Assembly (NCBI RefSeq): GCF_947855115.1
Contig: NZ_CANTZW010000025.1
Coordinates: 1 to 64,000 of the forward strand
Direction of reading: 5' to 3'
DNA from: an uncultured Parabacteroides sp.
GTDB taxonomy: Bacteria; Bacteroidota; Bacteroidia; Bacteroidales; Tannerellaceae
Length of the DNA stretch: 64,000 nt
Under the pieces are notes generated by a model that made no database searches, was not told the DNA's origin, and saw nothing but the letters and a program-made list of their open reading frames with translations. A program made the translations under genes and the position numbers. This document shows, one piece after another, positions 9,963 through 18,476 of this stretch (its first letter is position 1; the number at the start of each line of letters is the position of its first letter).

Positions 9963-10771
9963 TTATTCAACGCTCTCCAGACAAACCAGCATCCTACCAA
10001 AACAAATGGTATACTCAGCCATTGCCCCATATTCAATACCATTCCCGCCTCGAAAGGTTCTTGATCGTTTTTCACGAACTCTATAAAGAAACGAGACCCG
10101 AATACGCATATCATAAACACGCCAAAAATAAGCCCTTCTTTTTTCCAAGCTTCCTTCTTGAAATATAACCACATGGAGATAGCGAAAGTCATCAGATAGC
10201 AAGCGGCCTCATACAATTGAGTAGGATGGCTCGGAGCGGTAAAAACAGGTTCTGCCCCCATTCTCCACGCATGTAAATTATCGATAAAACGAAATCCCCA
10301 AGGTAAATCAGTAGCATGCCCGTAGATCTCATGATTCATCAAGTTTCCCAGACGGATCATAGCCGCCACCAGCCCGGTAGGGACTACCAGCTTATCGAAT
10401 GCCCACAACATACTTTTGTGACTTACCCGCTTAGAGTAGAAATAAATGGCGATAATTATACCTAACGTACCACCATGGCTGGCCAATCCACCTTCCCAAA
10501 CCTTGAAAATCTCGACCGGGTTGGCTAAATAATATTCCGGCGCATAAAACAAACAATGCCCCAAACGGGCACCGATCACCGTACCGAGCATCGTATAAAT
10601 CAAAAGGGAATCGATCCATGCGGGCGGCAGTCCCTCTTTTTTCCACATCCGCTCTACAATCATATAGCCAATAGCGAAACCAATCGCGAAAGCCAATCCA
10701 TACCAGCGAATCTCTCGGGAACCGATGGTAAAGATAGCGGGATCGGCAGTCCAGGTAATAAAATCAAGCAT
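9938..10771 (-). CDS. lgt: Prolipoprotein diacylglyceryl transferase
   Basis: Lgt transfers diacylglycerol from phosphatidylglycerol to the lipobox Cys of prolipoproteins in the inner membrane, the first step for the many lipoproteins seen here. From the chosen start (MLDFITW) it is 277 residues with about seven membrane segments. Lgt signature blocks include IRWYGLAFAIGF, GARLGHCLFYAPEYYL, EGGLASHGGTLG (essential HGG), RLGNLMNHEIYG and GSRFFIEFVK. An open frame extends 28 codons further upstream, but that extension is translated repeat DNA (SQFSVFNFQLK), so I chose the inner ATG. The C-terminus NGKLKIEN is also repeat-derived. Confidence 0.95.
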   Translation of the reverse strand: MLDFITWTADPAIFTIGSREIRWYGLAFAIGFAIGYMIVERMWKKEGLPPAWIDSLLIYTMLGTVIGARLGHCLFYAPEYYLANPVEIFKVWEGGLASHGGTLGIIIAIYFYSKRVSHKSMLWAFDKLVVPTGLVAAMIRLGNLMNHEIYGHATDLPWGFRFIDNLHAWRMGAEPVFTAPSHPTQLYEAACYLMTFAISMWLYFKKEAWKKEGLIFGVFMICVFGSRFFIEFVKNDQEPFEAGMVLNMGQWLSIPFVLVGCWFVWRALNNGKLKIEN

Positions 10772-10778
10772 AATCCTT

Positions 10779-10870
10779 TTTAATTGAAAATTGAAAACTG
10801 AGAATTGAGAATTTAAAACAAGGATGAATCTCTTCTTTCCATTTTCAATTCTCAACTCTCAATTTTCAAT
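10779..10870. repeat. AATTGAAAATTGAAAAC intergenic repeat array (two inverted halves)
   Basis: TTAATTGAAAATTGAAAACT begins near 10780, and the reversed form TTTTCAATTCTCAACTCTCA begins near 10842. The two halves face each other over about 40 bp and could fold into a long imperfect hairpin between ddh and lgt. Confidence 0.75.
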
Positions 10871-10873
10871 TAT

Positions 10874-11770
10874 TTAAACTAGTCTTCTAATTAAGTTCTC
10901 TCTCTCGCCGTACAGCATATCGATTACCGGCAATTCAATCATCGTATACGCACCAGGTTGTTGCTTCATGCTCGCACGAGCGACAGAAACCAATATCTGG
11001 GCAGTCAAGGCCGGGTTATTGATCTTCATATCGAATTCGATCAACTGATTCTGGGTCTTACCCGATACTCCTTTACGAACCAACTTCACGCCATGCCCCA
11101 TATCCAGCAGATTATCCACACAATCAACTTGCATTACGTGAGTCTCGTCATGAGCGAAATAATCATCCGCTTTGATAGCGGCAGACACCTGTTTGAAATC
11201 ATAACCGTCTTCCACCTCGATATAAACCATACGACGGTGTACACCTGTACCCAAAGGAATCGTCATGCTTAGAGCGGCCTTTACGCCTTCGATAGCCTTC
11301 ACCGCAACCGTATGCCCCATACTCATACCCGGACCGAAGTTTGTATAAGTAATGCCTTTCGGAACCATCGCCTCCAACAAAGCGCGTACCACGGAATCGC
11401 TTCCCGGATCCCAACCGGCAGAAATCACGGCTACCGCATTATGAGCTTTCGCTACCGCATCCAAGGAACGGCGTAAATCCACGATACCTCCATGAATATC
11501 GAAACTATCGACCGTATTGATACCTAAAGCCAGGATCTCTTTCGCATGCTCTTCCACACTCCGTGTAGGAGTAGCCAAAACCGCTACGTCAACCTTATCT
11601 AACTTAGTGATGCTATCAGTAACCGTGTATGCCTTCAACTCGTCCGGTATATCATTCGGATTACGACGGATAATACCTGCTACCTCAAAATCCGGGGTAG
11701 CTTCAAGGGCCTCTAACACATATTTCCCTATGTTGCCATAACCTACGATGGCGGCTCTAATCTTCTTCAT
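10874..11770 (-). CDS. ddh: meso-diaminopimelate D-dehydrogenase
   Basis: Ddh makes meso-diaminopimelate from tetrahydrodipicolinate with NADPH and ammonia in a single step, supplying lysine and peptidoglycan. The 298 residues begin with a Rossmann motif (AAIVGYGNIGKYVLEAL). Typical later blocks are RRNPND, VAVLATPTRSVEEHA, NTVDSFDIHG, ISAGWDPGSDSVVRAL and NFGPGMSMGHTVAVKAI. It lies about 100 bp upstream of lgt on the same strand, separated by a repeat array. The assignment against generic Gfo/Idh enzymes rests on the WDPGxDS and GPGMSMGHTVA blocks. Confidence 0.93.
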   Translation of the reverse strand: MKKIRAAIVGYGNIGKYVLEALEATPDFEVAGIIRRNPNDIPDELKAYTVTDSITKLDKVDVAVLATPTRSVEEHAKEILALGINTVDSFDIHGGIVDLRRSLDAVAKAHNAVAVISAGWDPGSDSVVRALLEAMVPKGITYTNFGPGMSMGHTVAVKAIEGVKAALSMTIPLGTGVHRRMVYIEVEDGYDFKQVSAAIKADDYFAHDETHVMQVDCVDNLLDMGHGVKLVRKGVSGKTQNQLIEFDMKINNPALTAQILVSVARASMKQQPGAYTMIELPVIDMLYGERENLIRRLV

Positions 11771-11873
11771 ACTTTAGTTTTTACTTTTCAACCAACCGCA
11801 AAGTTAGATATAATTTAGAGCTTTGACAATACGGAATACAGTTTTTATATCATTTTCAGAATGATATAGATAC

Positions 11874-12989
11874 TTACTCTTTTACAAACGAATCCGGGTA
11901 AGTAGTAAACTGTTCCACACCGGTTTTCGTGCGAATCCAAGTCTTGAAGGTACGGGTTCCCTCACTTAATTCGATTACGCGAGCCCCGTTAGGCAAATGC
12001 GTATATTCTGTCGGTCCTCCCGTAAAACGACCGTAAGCCAACATGATATCATGCCAGCAAACCGCATAATCGTTATCATGATCATGACCGACAAACACCC
12101 CCATCACGTCTCCATTCTCTTTAATCGCCGTAAACAAACCGGAATTCAAAGCCGGAGCGCACGCCTTTTCTCTACGTATCCCATATAGTTGAGCGTTCTC
12201 ATCGGAAGCCGCTTGATTAAACTCAGGTAGAGCGATATGGAAAAAAGCCAAGGAAGGCACGGGCTCTCCACCGTTATTCCGGGTAAAATCCGCACTTTTC
12301 TTACAATACCAATCGATCTGGTCACGTTTAATATAATCGTATCCTTTTACCCCTTTGAGGGTCGAATAGGTATTCGAATCGATACAATACAAGACGAAAG
12401 CATCCTTCCGGCCATCCGAGGAACGTACGGTTAACGCATAATTACCTACACCCGAGATTTCCGGTACCTCATCCGCAGTCAGGCTATACGGCAGGCTCTC
12501 GGCTACTTTCAACAGCTCTTCTTTCGTTGTACCCTGTTCATCATCATGATTACCGAAAACAATGGAGAATGGTATTTTCCGGTCGGAGACCGTCTTCAAT
12601 ACATTCCGCATATTTTCCAAAGCGGGCTTACTATAGATGATATCTCCCGTGAAGATCACCAAGTCCGGCTTTTCATCGTCCAATACTTGGTTCATACGCT
12701 CAAAAGCGATGTCTGAGCGAGGGTCTTGCCATTTCACGTGCAAGTCCGTAAACTGTACGATCTTGAACTTCTTGTCGGGGTTAAACTTTAACCCCGGTTT
12801 CTGGGCAAATCCCAAAGAACTCAAGCCGGTTGCCAATAACAAGGCTCCCGCAAACACCCATAGTTTGCGGCAAATAGCTCGCGATGCGAACTTGCGGTAA
12901 CTGGCTCGCGACGCGAACCCGCTACAATTGGCTCGCGATGCGAACCCGCTACAATTGGCTCGCGATGCGAACCGATTTTTTAAATTCAT
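11874..12989 (-). CDS. Calcineurin-like metallophosphoesterase with repeat-expanded N-terminus
   Basis: This is a secreted metal-dependent phosphatase or phosphodiesterase. Metal-binding motifs are QFTDLHVKW (D-x-H), IFTGDIIYSKP (GD), FGNHDDE (GNHD) and VGHDHDND (GHDH). A hydrophobic signal segment (LWVFAGALLLATGLSSLGFA) occurs at about residues 44-63, unusually far from the start. The preceding 40 residues consist of four 9-residue repeats (FASRANCSG, then FASRASYRK and FASRAICRK) encoded by 27-bp tandem DNA repeats. They add several Arg residues to the positive n-region of the signal. An inner start would have to lie beyond the repeats, where no good ATG is seen. It is the last gene of a three-gene cluster with the isomerase and oxidoreductase genes. 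The substrate is unknown. Confidence 0.87.
   Translation of the reverse strand: MNLKNRFASRANCSGFASRANCSGFASRASYRKFASRAICRKLWVFAGALLLATGLSSLGFAQKPGLKFNPDKKFKIVQFTDLHVKWQDPRSDIAFERMNQVLDDEKPDLVIFTGDIIYSKPALENMRNVLKTVSDRKIPFSIVFGNHDDEQGTTKEELLKVAESLPYSLTADEVPEISGVGNYALTVRSSDGRKDAFVLYCIDSNTYSTLKGVKGYDYIKRDQIDWYCKKSADFTRNNGGEPVPSLAFFHIALPEFNQAASDENAQLYGIRREKACAPALNSGLFTAIKENGDVMGVFVGHDHDNDYAVCWHDIMLAYGRFTGGPTEYTHLPNGARVIELSEGTRTFKTWIRTKTGVEQFTTYPDSFVKE
12877..12974. repeat. 27-bp tandem repeats (GGCTCGCGATGCGAACC) in a signal-peptide region
   Basis: Four copies with 27-bp spacing begin near 12876, 12903, 12930 and 12957. Each is centred on the near-palindrome CTCGCGATGCGA. They are in frame with the phosphoesterase and encode FASRA units. 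The two copies nearest the start codon are almost identical, which suggests recent duplication. Confidence 0.85.
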
Positions 12990-13020
12990 CGAATCTCGTG
13001 TTTTTTGTAATTAATATTAT

Positions 13021-14013
13021 TTATTCCTTTCCGAAACAAGCGTCGAACGCATGTGCGGAAGGTTGGAAATCCACTCTCTTCACCAATTCGCAAGATTCCC
13101 GTGCCCCATGTTCCCGATCCATGGCGCTATCTTCCCACTCTACAGAAAGCGGGCCTTGATAACCAATTGAATTCAACGCACGGATAATCTCCTCAAAATT
13201 AATCTTTCCTCGTCCCAAACTACGGAAATTCCAATACCGGCGAGGGTCGCCAAAAGTAACATGCCCACCAAATATCCCTACTTGTTTCGGAGTATCGCTC
13301 CAATATACATCTTTCATATGCACATGGAAAATACGTTCCGGAAACTGATAAATGAAATCCACATAATCCACCCCTTGGTATCCTAGGTGACTCGGGTCAT
13401 AGTTAAAACCGAACGCAGGATGATTATTCACCGCTTCCAAAGCCCGACGCGCCGAAAAAGTATCGAAAGCGATCTCCGTAGGATGTACTTCCAACGCAAA
13501 ACGTACCCCCAGTTTCTGGAACTCATCCAAGATCGGTGTAAAGCGGCAGGCAAAATCATCATATCCCTTTTGTATCATAGCGTCCGTCACCGGAGGAAAA
13601 GAATATAGGTAATGCCAAATAGAGCTACCCGTAAAACCAACGACCGTATCAACCCCCAGCATCTTCGCCGCACGAGCAGTCCGGATCATCTCCTCGGTAG
13701 CTCTTTTGTGAACACCTTCCGGATCTCCATCTCCCCAAATATAATCCGGTAAGATAGCCTTATGGCGCTCATCTATATTATCGCAAACAGCTTGTCCGAC
13801 CAAATGGGTAGAGATCGTATAAAGCCGTAAGTCATATTTCTTTAACAAATCCTTGATGCCTTGATAATAAGCCTCATCCGTACGACGGACATCCACATGA
13901 TCGGGAAGCCCTAATTCTACGCCGTCGTATCCGAATTCTTTCGCTTTTTGACAAACTGTTTCCAGTGATAAATCTCCCCACTGAAGGGTATACAATGTTA
14001 CAGGACGTGCCAT
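13021..14013 (-). CDS. Sugar phosphate isomerase/epimerase (AP-endonuclease-2-like TIM barrel)
   Basis: This is a cytoplasmic xylose-isomerase-like TIM-barrel enzyme, probably acting on a keto-sugar or sugar phosphate. It has 330 residues. Family signs are [17 protein letters not shown] near the start, [27 protein letters not shown] with a metal-ligand Glu, [12 protein letters not shown] (metal Asp and His), [12 protein letters not shown] and [11 protein letters not shown] with the last metal Glu. It lies 13 bp downstream of the Gfo/Idh-type oxidoreductase, a very common pairing in Bacteroidota sugar and inositol metabolism. The exact substrate is not shown by the sequence. Confidence 0.9.
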   Translation of the reverse strand: MARPVTLYTLQWGDLSLETVCQKAKEFGYDGVELGLPDHVDVRRTDEAYYQGIKDLLKKYDLRLYTISTHLVGQAVCDNIDERHKAILPDYIWGDGDPEGVHKRATEEMIRTARAAKMLGVDTVVGFTGSSIWHYLYSFPPVTDAMIQKGYDDFACRFTPILDEFQKLGVRFALEVHPTEIAFDTFSARRALEAVNNHPAFGFNYDPSHLGYQGVDYVDFIYQFPERIFHVHMKDVYWSDTPKQVGIFGGHVTFGDPRRYWNFRSLGRGKINFEEIIRALNSIGYQGPLSVEWEDSAMDREHGARESCELVKRVDFQPSAHAFDACFGKE

Positions 14014-14026
14014 AATAGTATTACTT

Positions 14027-15181
14027 TTAATCGATTATTTTTATCCATTTATTCTCTGTCGTTCCGGTAGCGACAATTGTCTCGATAAACCGCATCCCAC
14101 GGACTCCATCTTCCGCGGAAGGGAAATCCAGCGTCTCAGGTGTTGGCTCCTCACCCGCCAGAATCGATCGCAAAGCCAACGCAAAATTCCGGTACAAATT
14201 AGCGAACGCCTCTATATAACCTTCCGGATGCCCGCCCGGAGTACGGGAATTATGAGCGGCAAGGCCCGACATATACCCATTGGAAGTACGAACGATCTCC
14301 GCAGGGCGATCCGGCCAGCGCACGATCATCGTATTCGGCTCTTCTTGGCGCCATTCCAACCCGCCTTTCTCTCCATATACGCGAATATTCAAACCATTCT
14401 CTACACCTACAGCGACCTGGCTAGCGGTCAATACGCCTTTCGCTCCTCCCTCGTAACGGATCAATGCCGCGCCATCGTCATCCAAGAGGCGCCCCGGCAC
14501 GAACGTATTCAATTCGCCACATAGTTCCACAGCTTTTAACCCTGTTATATATTCTGCCAGATTAAACGCATGAGTCCCGATATCCCCCATACAACCGGCT
14601 TTGCCCGATCTTCCAGGATCTACCCGCCAAGCAGCTTGTTTATTTATGCCCGCGCAGTCATTATACAACCACCCTTGAGGATATTCCACATAAATACGGC
14701 GAATCTTGCCTAAATCGCCTCTACGTATCCTTTCCCTAGCTTCCTTTACCATTGGATAAGCGGTATAAGTATGAGTCAGCATAAATAATTTCCCGGTTTC
14801 TTTCACTTTATCACGCAGTTGCTTAGCCTCATCCAAGGTATATGTCATCGGTTTGTCCAGCACGACGTGGAAACCATGTTCCAACGCCATCATAGCCGGA
14901 CCGAAATGTACATGGTTTGGGGTAACCACAGACACGAAATCCATCCGTTCTCCTTCAGGCAGGGCAGCCTCTTTCTCTATCATCTCCTGATAGGATGAAT
15001 AAATACGATTATCCGGCAAGAATAAAGACCATCCGGTAGCCAATGAATTCTCGGGATGAGAGCTAAAACATCCGCAGACCAGCTCGATCTGTCCGTCTAA
15101 ATTAGCGGCGATACGATGGACGGCCCCGATAAACGAGCCTTGTCCTCCCCCGACCATCCCCATTCTGATTTTTCGTTTCAT
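14027..15181 (-). CDS. Gfo/Idh/MocA-family NAD(P)-dependent oxidoreductase
   Basis: This enzyme oxidises or reduces a sugar or cyclitol using NAD(P). It has 384 residues. The N-terminal Rossmann fold shows [20 protein letters not shown], then [30 protein letters not shown], where the Lys of DKP is the family's catalytic residue. The C-terminal domain has [16 protein letters not shown], with the catalytic-site Asp and His. It heads the three-gene cluster at 15181-11874. There is no signal peptide, so it is cytoplasmic, unlike the secreted phosphoesterase that ends the cluster. Confidence 0.92.
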   Translation of the reverse strand: MKRKIRMGMVGGGQGSFIGAVHRIAANLDGQIELVCGCFSSHPENSLATGWSLFLPDNRIYSSYQEMIEKEAALPEGERMDFVSVVTPNHVHFGPAMMALEHGFHVVLDKPMTYTLDEAKQLRDKVKETGKLFMLTHTYTAYPMVKEARERIRRGDLGKIRRIYVEYPQGWLYNDCAGINKQAAWRVDPGRSGKAGCMGDIGTHAFNLAEYITGLKAVELCGELNTFVPGRLLDDDGAALIRYEGGAKGVLTASQVAVGVENGLNIRVYGEKGGLEWRQEEPNTMIVRWPDRPAEIVRTSNGYMSGLAAHNSRTPGGHPEGYIEAFANLYRNFALALRSILAGEEPTPETLDFPSAEDGVRGMRFIETIVATGTTENKWIKIID

Positions 15182-15337
15182 GGTATTATTTCGTTTTTAT
15201 TAATTTAAGGTAATTACATTGTTGATTTACAAATCTATGAAAAATAAGGCTGCGCACATCAATTTAACGGCTTAATATTTTTTAATTCACAAAAGATATT
15301 GTTTCTTTGCGTCAAACATTTACCAAAAACAGTAACT

Positions 15338-16297
15338 ATGGAAAAAAAAGATTTATGGGCTATCGCTTGCCTGTTTTGTTTCTGCTGTTGCGGTGGAACG
15401 GAAAAAGAAATCCTTATCCCTATTCCTCAAGAAAAATTATTACCCGTACAGTTTACGATCGATCTGCAAAAAGAAGTATTGCCTTTCCCCGAGACTAAAA
15501 GTATCCCCAAATTGGATATCCCCGAACCCATCCCTCAAAACCCAGACACGGAAGAAGACCCTTCCGGCCCGGACATTGATCCGGAAAACCTATACAACCG
15601 GATAGATTACATCGTGTACCAAAGCGGCTCTCCGGACATTCTGGTAAAACACAAGCAATTCACGCCTCAAGACCCGGATTTCACGATAGTTTACGATTCT
15701 CTGCCCTCCGGCAATTATCGTATTTGTTTCCTAGCCCACTCGGACAAGGATATCTCCGTGTCCGGGCAAACCGCCCTATTCAACAAAGTATCGGATACAT
15801 TTCATCTCTTTCTTTCCCAAAAAGTACAAGCGGGAGAAAGCGTCATTAAAAACATTACCTTGCAAAGGATCGTCGGTAAAATCGAGTTCATATCCACCGA
15901 CACCATCCCTAAAGACCTAAAAAGCTTCACGATGAATATCTCCGGCTATCAGAATAAGGTCGATTTAACAACCGGAAACGGCATCTCGCAAAACACGCCC
16001 TACACGCAGTCTTATACTTTTAAGGACTCCGATACCGGGAGAGCCAAAATCCCCCATTCTTTTTTCACGTTTATCCCTACCCCGGAATCTTCGCTCAAAG
16101 TACGCCTCACGGCGAAAAACCGGATAGACGAAATAACCCGGGAACGAGACATCAACGACATCTTCCCCCTCGCAAATCACATCATCCGCTATACAGGAAT
16201 CCTCTACACTCCAAGGGAATCGGACGATACCTTCACCCTCGATATATTAAACGATGGCAAATGGAGTGGCTCCAGCGACAAAGATCTGGAAGACTAA
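15338..16297 (+). CDS. Putative lipoprotein, FimB/Mfa2-like fimbrial-anchor type
   Basis: From the chosen ATG (MEKKDLWAIACLFCFCCCGG) this is a lipoprotein with Cys residues at about 16-18. An open frame extends 13 codons further upstream, but it would bury the signal. The middle has LPSGNYRICFLAHSDKD and a repeated-strand pattern (VVGKIEFIS, FTMNISGYQNKVDL) resembling Bacteroidales FimB/Mfa2 accessory or anchor proteins, which are lipoproteins with two beta-sandwich domains. An N-terminal proline-rich stretch (about 45-75) may be a linker. It stands alone without a fimbrial major subunit, so a role in fimbriae is a guess from fold pattern. It ends at a strong bidirectional terminator. Confidence 0.6.
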   Translation: MEKKDLWAIACLFCFCCCGGTEKEILIPIPQEKLLPVQFTIDLQKEVLPFPETKSIPKLDIPEPIPQNPDTEEDPSGPDIDPENLYNRIDYIVYQSGSPDILVKHKQFTPQDPDFTIVYDSLPSGNYRICFLAHSDKDISVSGQTALFNKVSDTFHLFLSQKVQAGESVIKNITLQRIVGKIEFISTDTIPKDLKSFTMNISGYQNKVDLTTGNGISQNTPYTQSYTFKDSDTGRAKIPHSFFTFIPTPESSLKVRLTAKNRIDEITRERDINDIFPLANHIIRYTGILYTPRESDDTFTLDILNDGKWSGSSDKDLED

Positions 16298-16339
16298 AAA
16301 AAGCTGGTGCGCAAAACCTGTTACACCAGCTACTTTTTT
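16296..16339. terminator. Bidirectional terminator between lipoprotein and STAS gene
   Basis: AGCTGGTG (16302-16309) pairs with CACCAGCT (16324-16331). The stem is flanked by an A-run on the left and a T-run on the right, so it can serve both converging genes. Confidence 0.85.
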
Positions 16340-16354
16340 CCAATCTCTTCGTAC

Positions 16355-16666
16355 TTATCTCGCGTCTTCTATCTTGAAAAGAGCGTTAAATCCAGTCAGA
16401 CTAAAGGTCTCGCGAACCTCATCGCGCATACCAACCAAACGTAAAGCCCCTTTATTGGCGGTTGTCGTTTTTTGTAAGACCAAAAACAATCGCAAGCCCG
16501 CGCTACTTACGTATTCCAGCTCAGAGCAATCAATGCAGACTTTCACTCCCGGTTCCTTCCATACCGGCAAAACCTTCTCCTCGCATTCACGAGCCGTATT
16601 CGTATCCAGTCGTCCTTCAATCTTAATTACAGTCTCTTCACCTTTTGGCTCAATAACTACTTCCAT
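16355..16666 (-). CDS. STAS-domain anti-anti-sigma factor
   Basis: This is a small cytoplasmic STAS protein (103 residues) of the SpoIIAA/RsbV type, which binds an anti-sigma kinase when unphosphorylated. The core reads VVIEPKGEETVIKIEGRLDTNTARECEE. The phosphorylation loop is in CIDCSELEYVSSAGLRLFL, where a Ser of SSAGLR is the expected target. It lies 11 bp downstream of a GHKL kinase gene, so the two are co-transcribed as a partner-switch pair. No sigma-B gene or PP2C phosphatase is next to it, so the regulated partner is not evident here. Confidence 0.9.
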   Translation of the reverse strand: MEVVIEPKGEETVIKIEGRLDTNTARECEEKVLPVWKEPGVKVCIDCSELEYVSSAGLRLFLVLQKTTTANKGALRLVGMRDEVRETFSLTGFNALFKIEDAR

Positions 16667-16677
16667 ATCCTTATATT

Positions 16678-17091
16678 TTATTCGGTTATTTTCTTTTTCA
16701 TGATAAAGACATTCCGATCATTCACTCTCTGATAAGAGACCTCATCCATAAGCTTCTTGATCAGGAAAATACCCAATCCCCCGATCGGGCGATCTTCGGC
16801 AGATAAAGTGATATCAGGGTCTTTTCTCAAGGTCGGATCGAACGCGACTCCATGGTCTACCAAAGTCACGACCAATTCTCCTCCTTCCCTGACCAGCGAG
16901 ATGTCTACGGCATCTTCAACATCTCCTTTATACGCATAAAAAATTATATTTGAGACAGCTTCTTCCATCACCAGATTCAGACTCATCATAAAAGCGGTGC
17001 TTAATCCCAATTCTTCTCCGGCTTTTTCCAAGAACTGATTCATCGTGGAAAGCTCATGAATATCGTTCTTAATGCGTAACGTTTTTTGCAT
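16678..17091 (-). CDS. RsbW-like anti-sigma-factor serine kinase (GHKL ATPase)
   Basis: This is a 137-residue HATPase_c_2-type kinase, expected to phosphorylate the adjacent STAS protein and to bind a regulator. The N-box is LVMEEAVSNIIFYAY, the G1 box is VTLVDHGVAFDP (Asp for adenine binding) and the G2 box is IGGLGIFLIKKLMDEVSY. Length and motif order fit RsbW/SpoIIAB proteins. Bacteroidota lack sigma-B, so the output is probably something other than sigma-B, an inference from family knowledge. The upstream region has a minus-strand TATCTTTA box near 17115, a plausible promoter for this two-gene unit. Confidence 0.9.
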   Translation of the reverse strand: MQKTLRIKNDIHELSTMNQFLEKAGEELGLSTAFMMSLNLVMEEAVSNIIFYAYKGDVEDAVDISLVREGGELVVTLVDHGVAFDPTLRKDPDITLSAEDRPIGGLGIFLIKKLMDEVSYQRVNDRNVFIMKKKITE

Positions 17092-17187
17092 ATATCAGAA
17101 AATTTTGCGCTAAAGATATAAAAAAAAGAAATACCCTTTCCTTTAATTCGTATCTTTACCTCCGGATAGTATTTAAAGAATGGAGCT

Positions 17188-17589
17188 ATGGCAAAAAGAT
17201 ATTTAATAAACATATTCTTGCTGATCACCGTCCTATGCGGATTGAGCAGTTGCGAGGAAAATCCATATTATGACCCGAACGAGGGTCTCACCTTCGACTT
17301 ATGCAGCCAAACATGGACAGACTGGTTCATAATAGACGGCTTAGATTGCGAACAGCAACTCATTTTCAGTCCCGACGGAAAGGGATGGGATACTAGAACC
17401 TATCATTATCCCAACGGACGCATAGACCGAGAAAGTATTCCATTCTATTGGTACTGGGACAGCTACTACACGGATATACTTTATATGGACTATGAGGATG
17501 GTCAAACCGTCTTGAGCGATATATGGATAAGCGGTTATACTTTTGAATGTCTATATAATGGCGAATGGGTAACATTCAAAGCCTACTAA
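17188..17589 (+). CDS. Small hypothetical lipoprotein
   Basis: I do not recognise this 133-residue protein as a named family. It starts with a lipoprotein signal (FLLITVLCGLSSCEEN, lipidated Cys near 24). The rest is acidic and rich in Trp and Tyr, with a beta-type pattern (FDLCSQTWTDWFIIDG, PFYWYWDSYYTDILYMDY, GEWVTFKAY). That pattern resembles short Bacteroidales lipocalin-like or beta-barrel lipoproteins that end in a structural strand. A TATCTTTA box at about 17150 could be its promoter. The stop lies one base before the start of the next gene, so it is co-transcribed with the EamA transporter. Confidence 0.7.
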   Translation: MAKRYLINIFLLITVLCGLSSCEENPYYDPNEGLTFDLCSQTWTDWFIIDGLDCEQQLIFSPDGKGWDTRTYHYPNGRIDRESIPFYWYWDSYYTDILYMDYEDGQTVLSDIWISGYTFECLYNGEWVTFKAY

Positions 17590-17590
17590 A

Positions 17591-18463
17591 ATGATACTCA
17601 CTTCCATCGCTGTCATATTAAGGGTTTTATCGAATCCGCTCGGTAACGTTTTCCAGAAGCAATTAACCAACCGGTATAATCACCCTTTATTAATCAACTT
17701 CTTGACATTCCTGCTATTGAGCATATCCTGTATCATCCCGGCGATTCAAGTTCGATGGCTTGAGTTGCCCTTCGGATTCTGGCAATACTGCATCTTGGCC
17801 GGGATCGTGGGAGCTACCGGAAACGGGTTCTTGGTAAAAGCCTTGCAATGCGGAGATTTATCGGTATTAGGTCCTATCAATTCCTATAAGTCTGTAGTAG
17901 GCATTATTGTCGGCATCTTCTTATTGGGAGAAATCCCGAACCTATGGGGTATCGCAGGAATGGCATTGATCGTATATGGGAGTTATTTCGTTCTGGATAC
18001 GATGGACGAGCATTTCTCCTTGGCTCTTTTAAAACGGAAAGAAATTCAATACCGGATATGGGCCATGGTCCTCACGGCTATCGAGGCGGTATTTATCAAG
18101 AAAATCATCTTATACTCATCTACTACTATCTCATTTATCGTCTGGTGCTGGTTTGGGGCGATTTTCTCTTTCGTTCTCTTATTCGTCTTCAAGGTCGATC
18201 TCGCCAAAGAACTCAAGCGGGTCAAAATCCGGGATCTCTCTTCCTACCTTTATTTAGTCCTTTGCATAGGAACCATGCAATATACCACCAATTATGTGTT
18301 CGACCATATGGAAGTAGGTTACGCGCTGGCCTTGTTCCAGCTCTCTACGATCGTAAGTATTTTCTTGGGATACCGTATATTCAAAGAGGTAAATATAACG
18401 AAGAAATTGATTGGTTCCATCATCATGGTAGCGGGATCGGTCATGATCATCTTATTAAAATGA
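17591..18463 (+). CDS. EamA/DMT-family membrane transporter
   Basis: This is an inner-membrane permease of the drug/metabolite transporter superfamily, 290 residues with about ten hydrophobic segments arranged as two EamA-like repeats. ILAGIVGATGNGFLVKALQ and LSVLGPINSYKSVVGIIVGIFLLGEIP match the end of the first repeat. ALALFQLSTIVSIFLGYRIFKE near the C-terminus matches the end of the second. It sits 1 bp after the small lipoprotein and 13 bp before the metallo-hydrolase, suggesting a three-gene transcript. The substrate is unknown. Confidence 0.88.
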   Translation: MILTSIAVILRVLSNPLGNVFQKQLTNRYNHPLLINFLTFLLLSISCIIPAIQVRWLELPFGFWQYCILAGIVGATGNGFLVKALQCGDLSVLGPINSYKSVVGIIVGIFLLGEIPNLWGIAGMALIVYGSYFVLDTMDEHFSLALLKRKEIQYRIWAMVLTAIEAVFIKKIILYSSTTISFIVWCWFGAIFSFVLLFVFKVDLAKELKRVKIRDLSSYLYLVLCIGTMQYTTNYVFDHMEVGYALALFQLSTIVSIFLGYRIFKEVNITKKLIGSIIMVAGSVMIILLK

Positions 18464-18476
18464 GACATAAAAGGCT

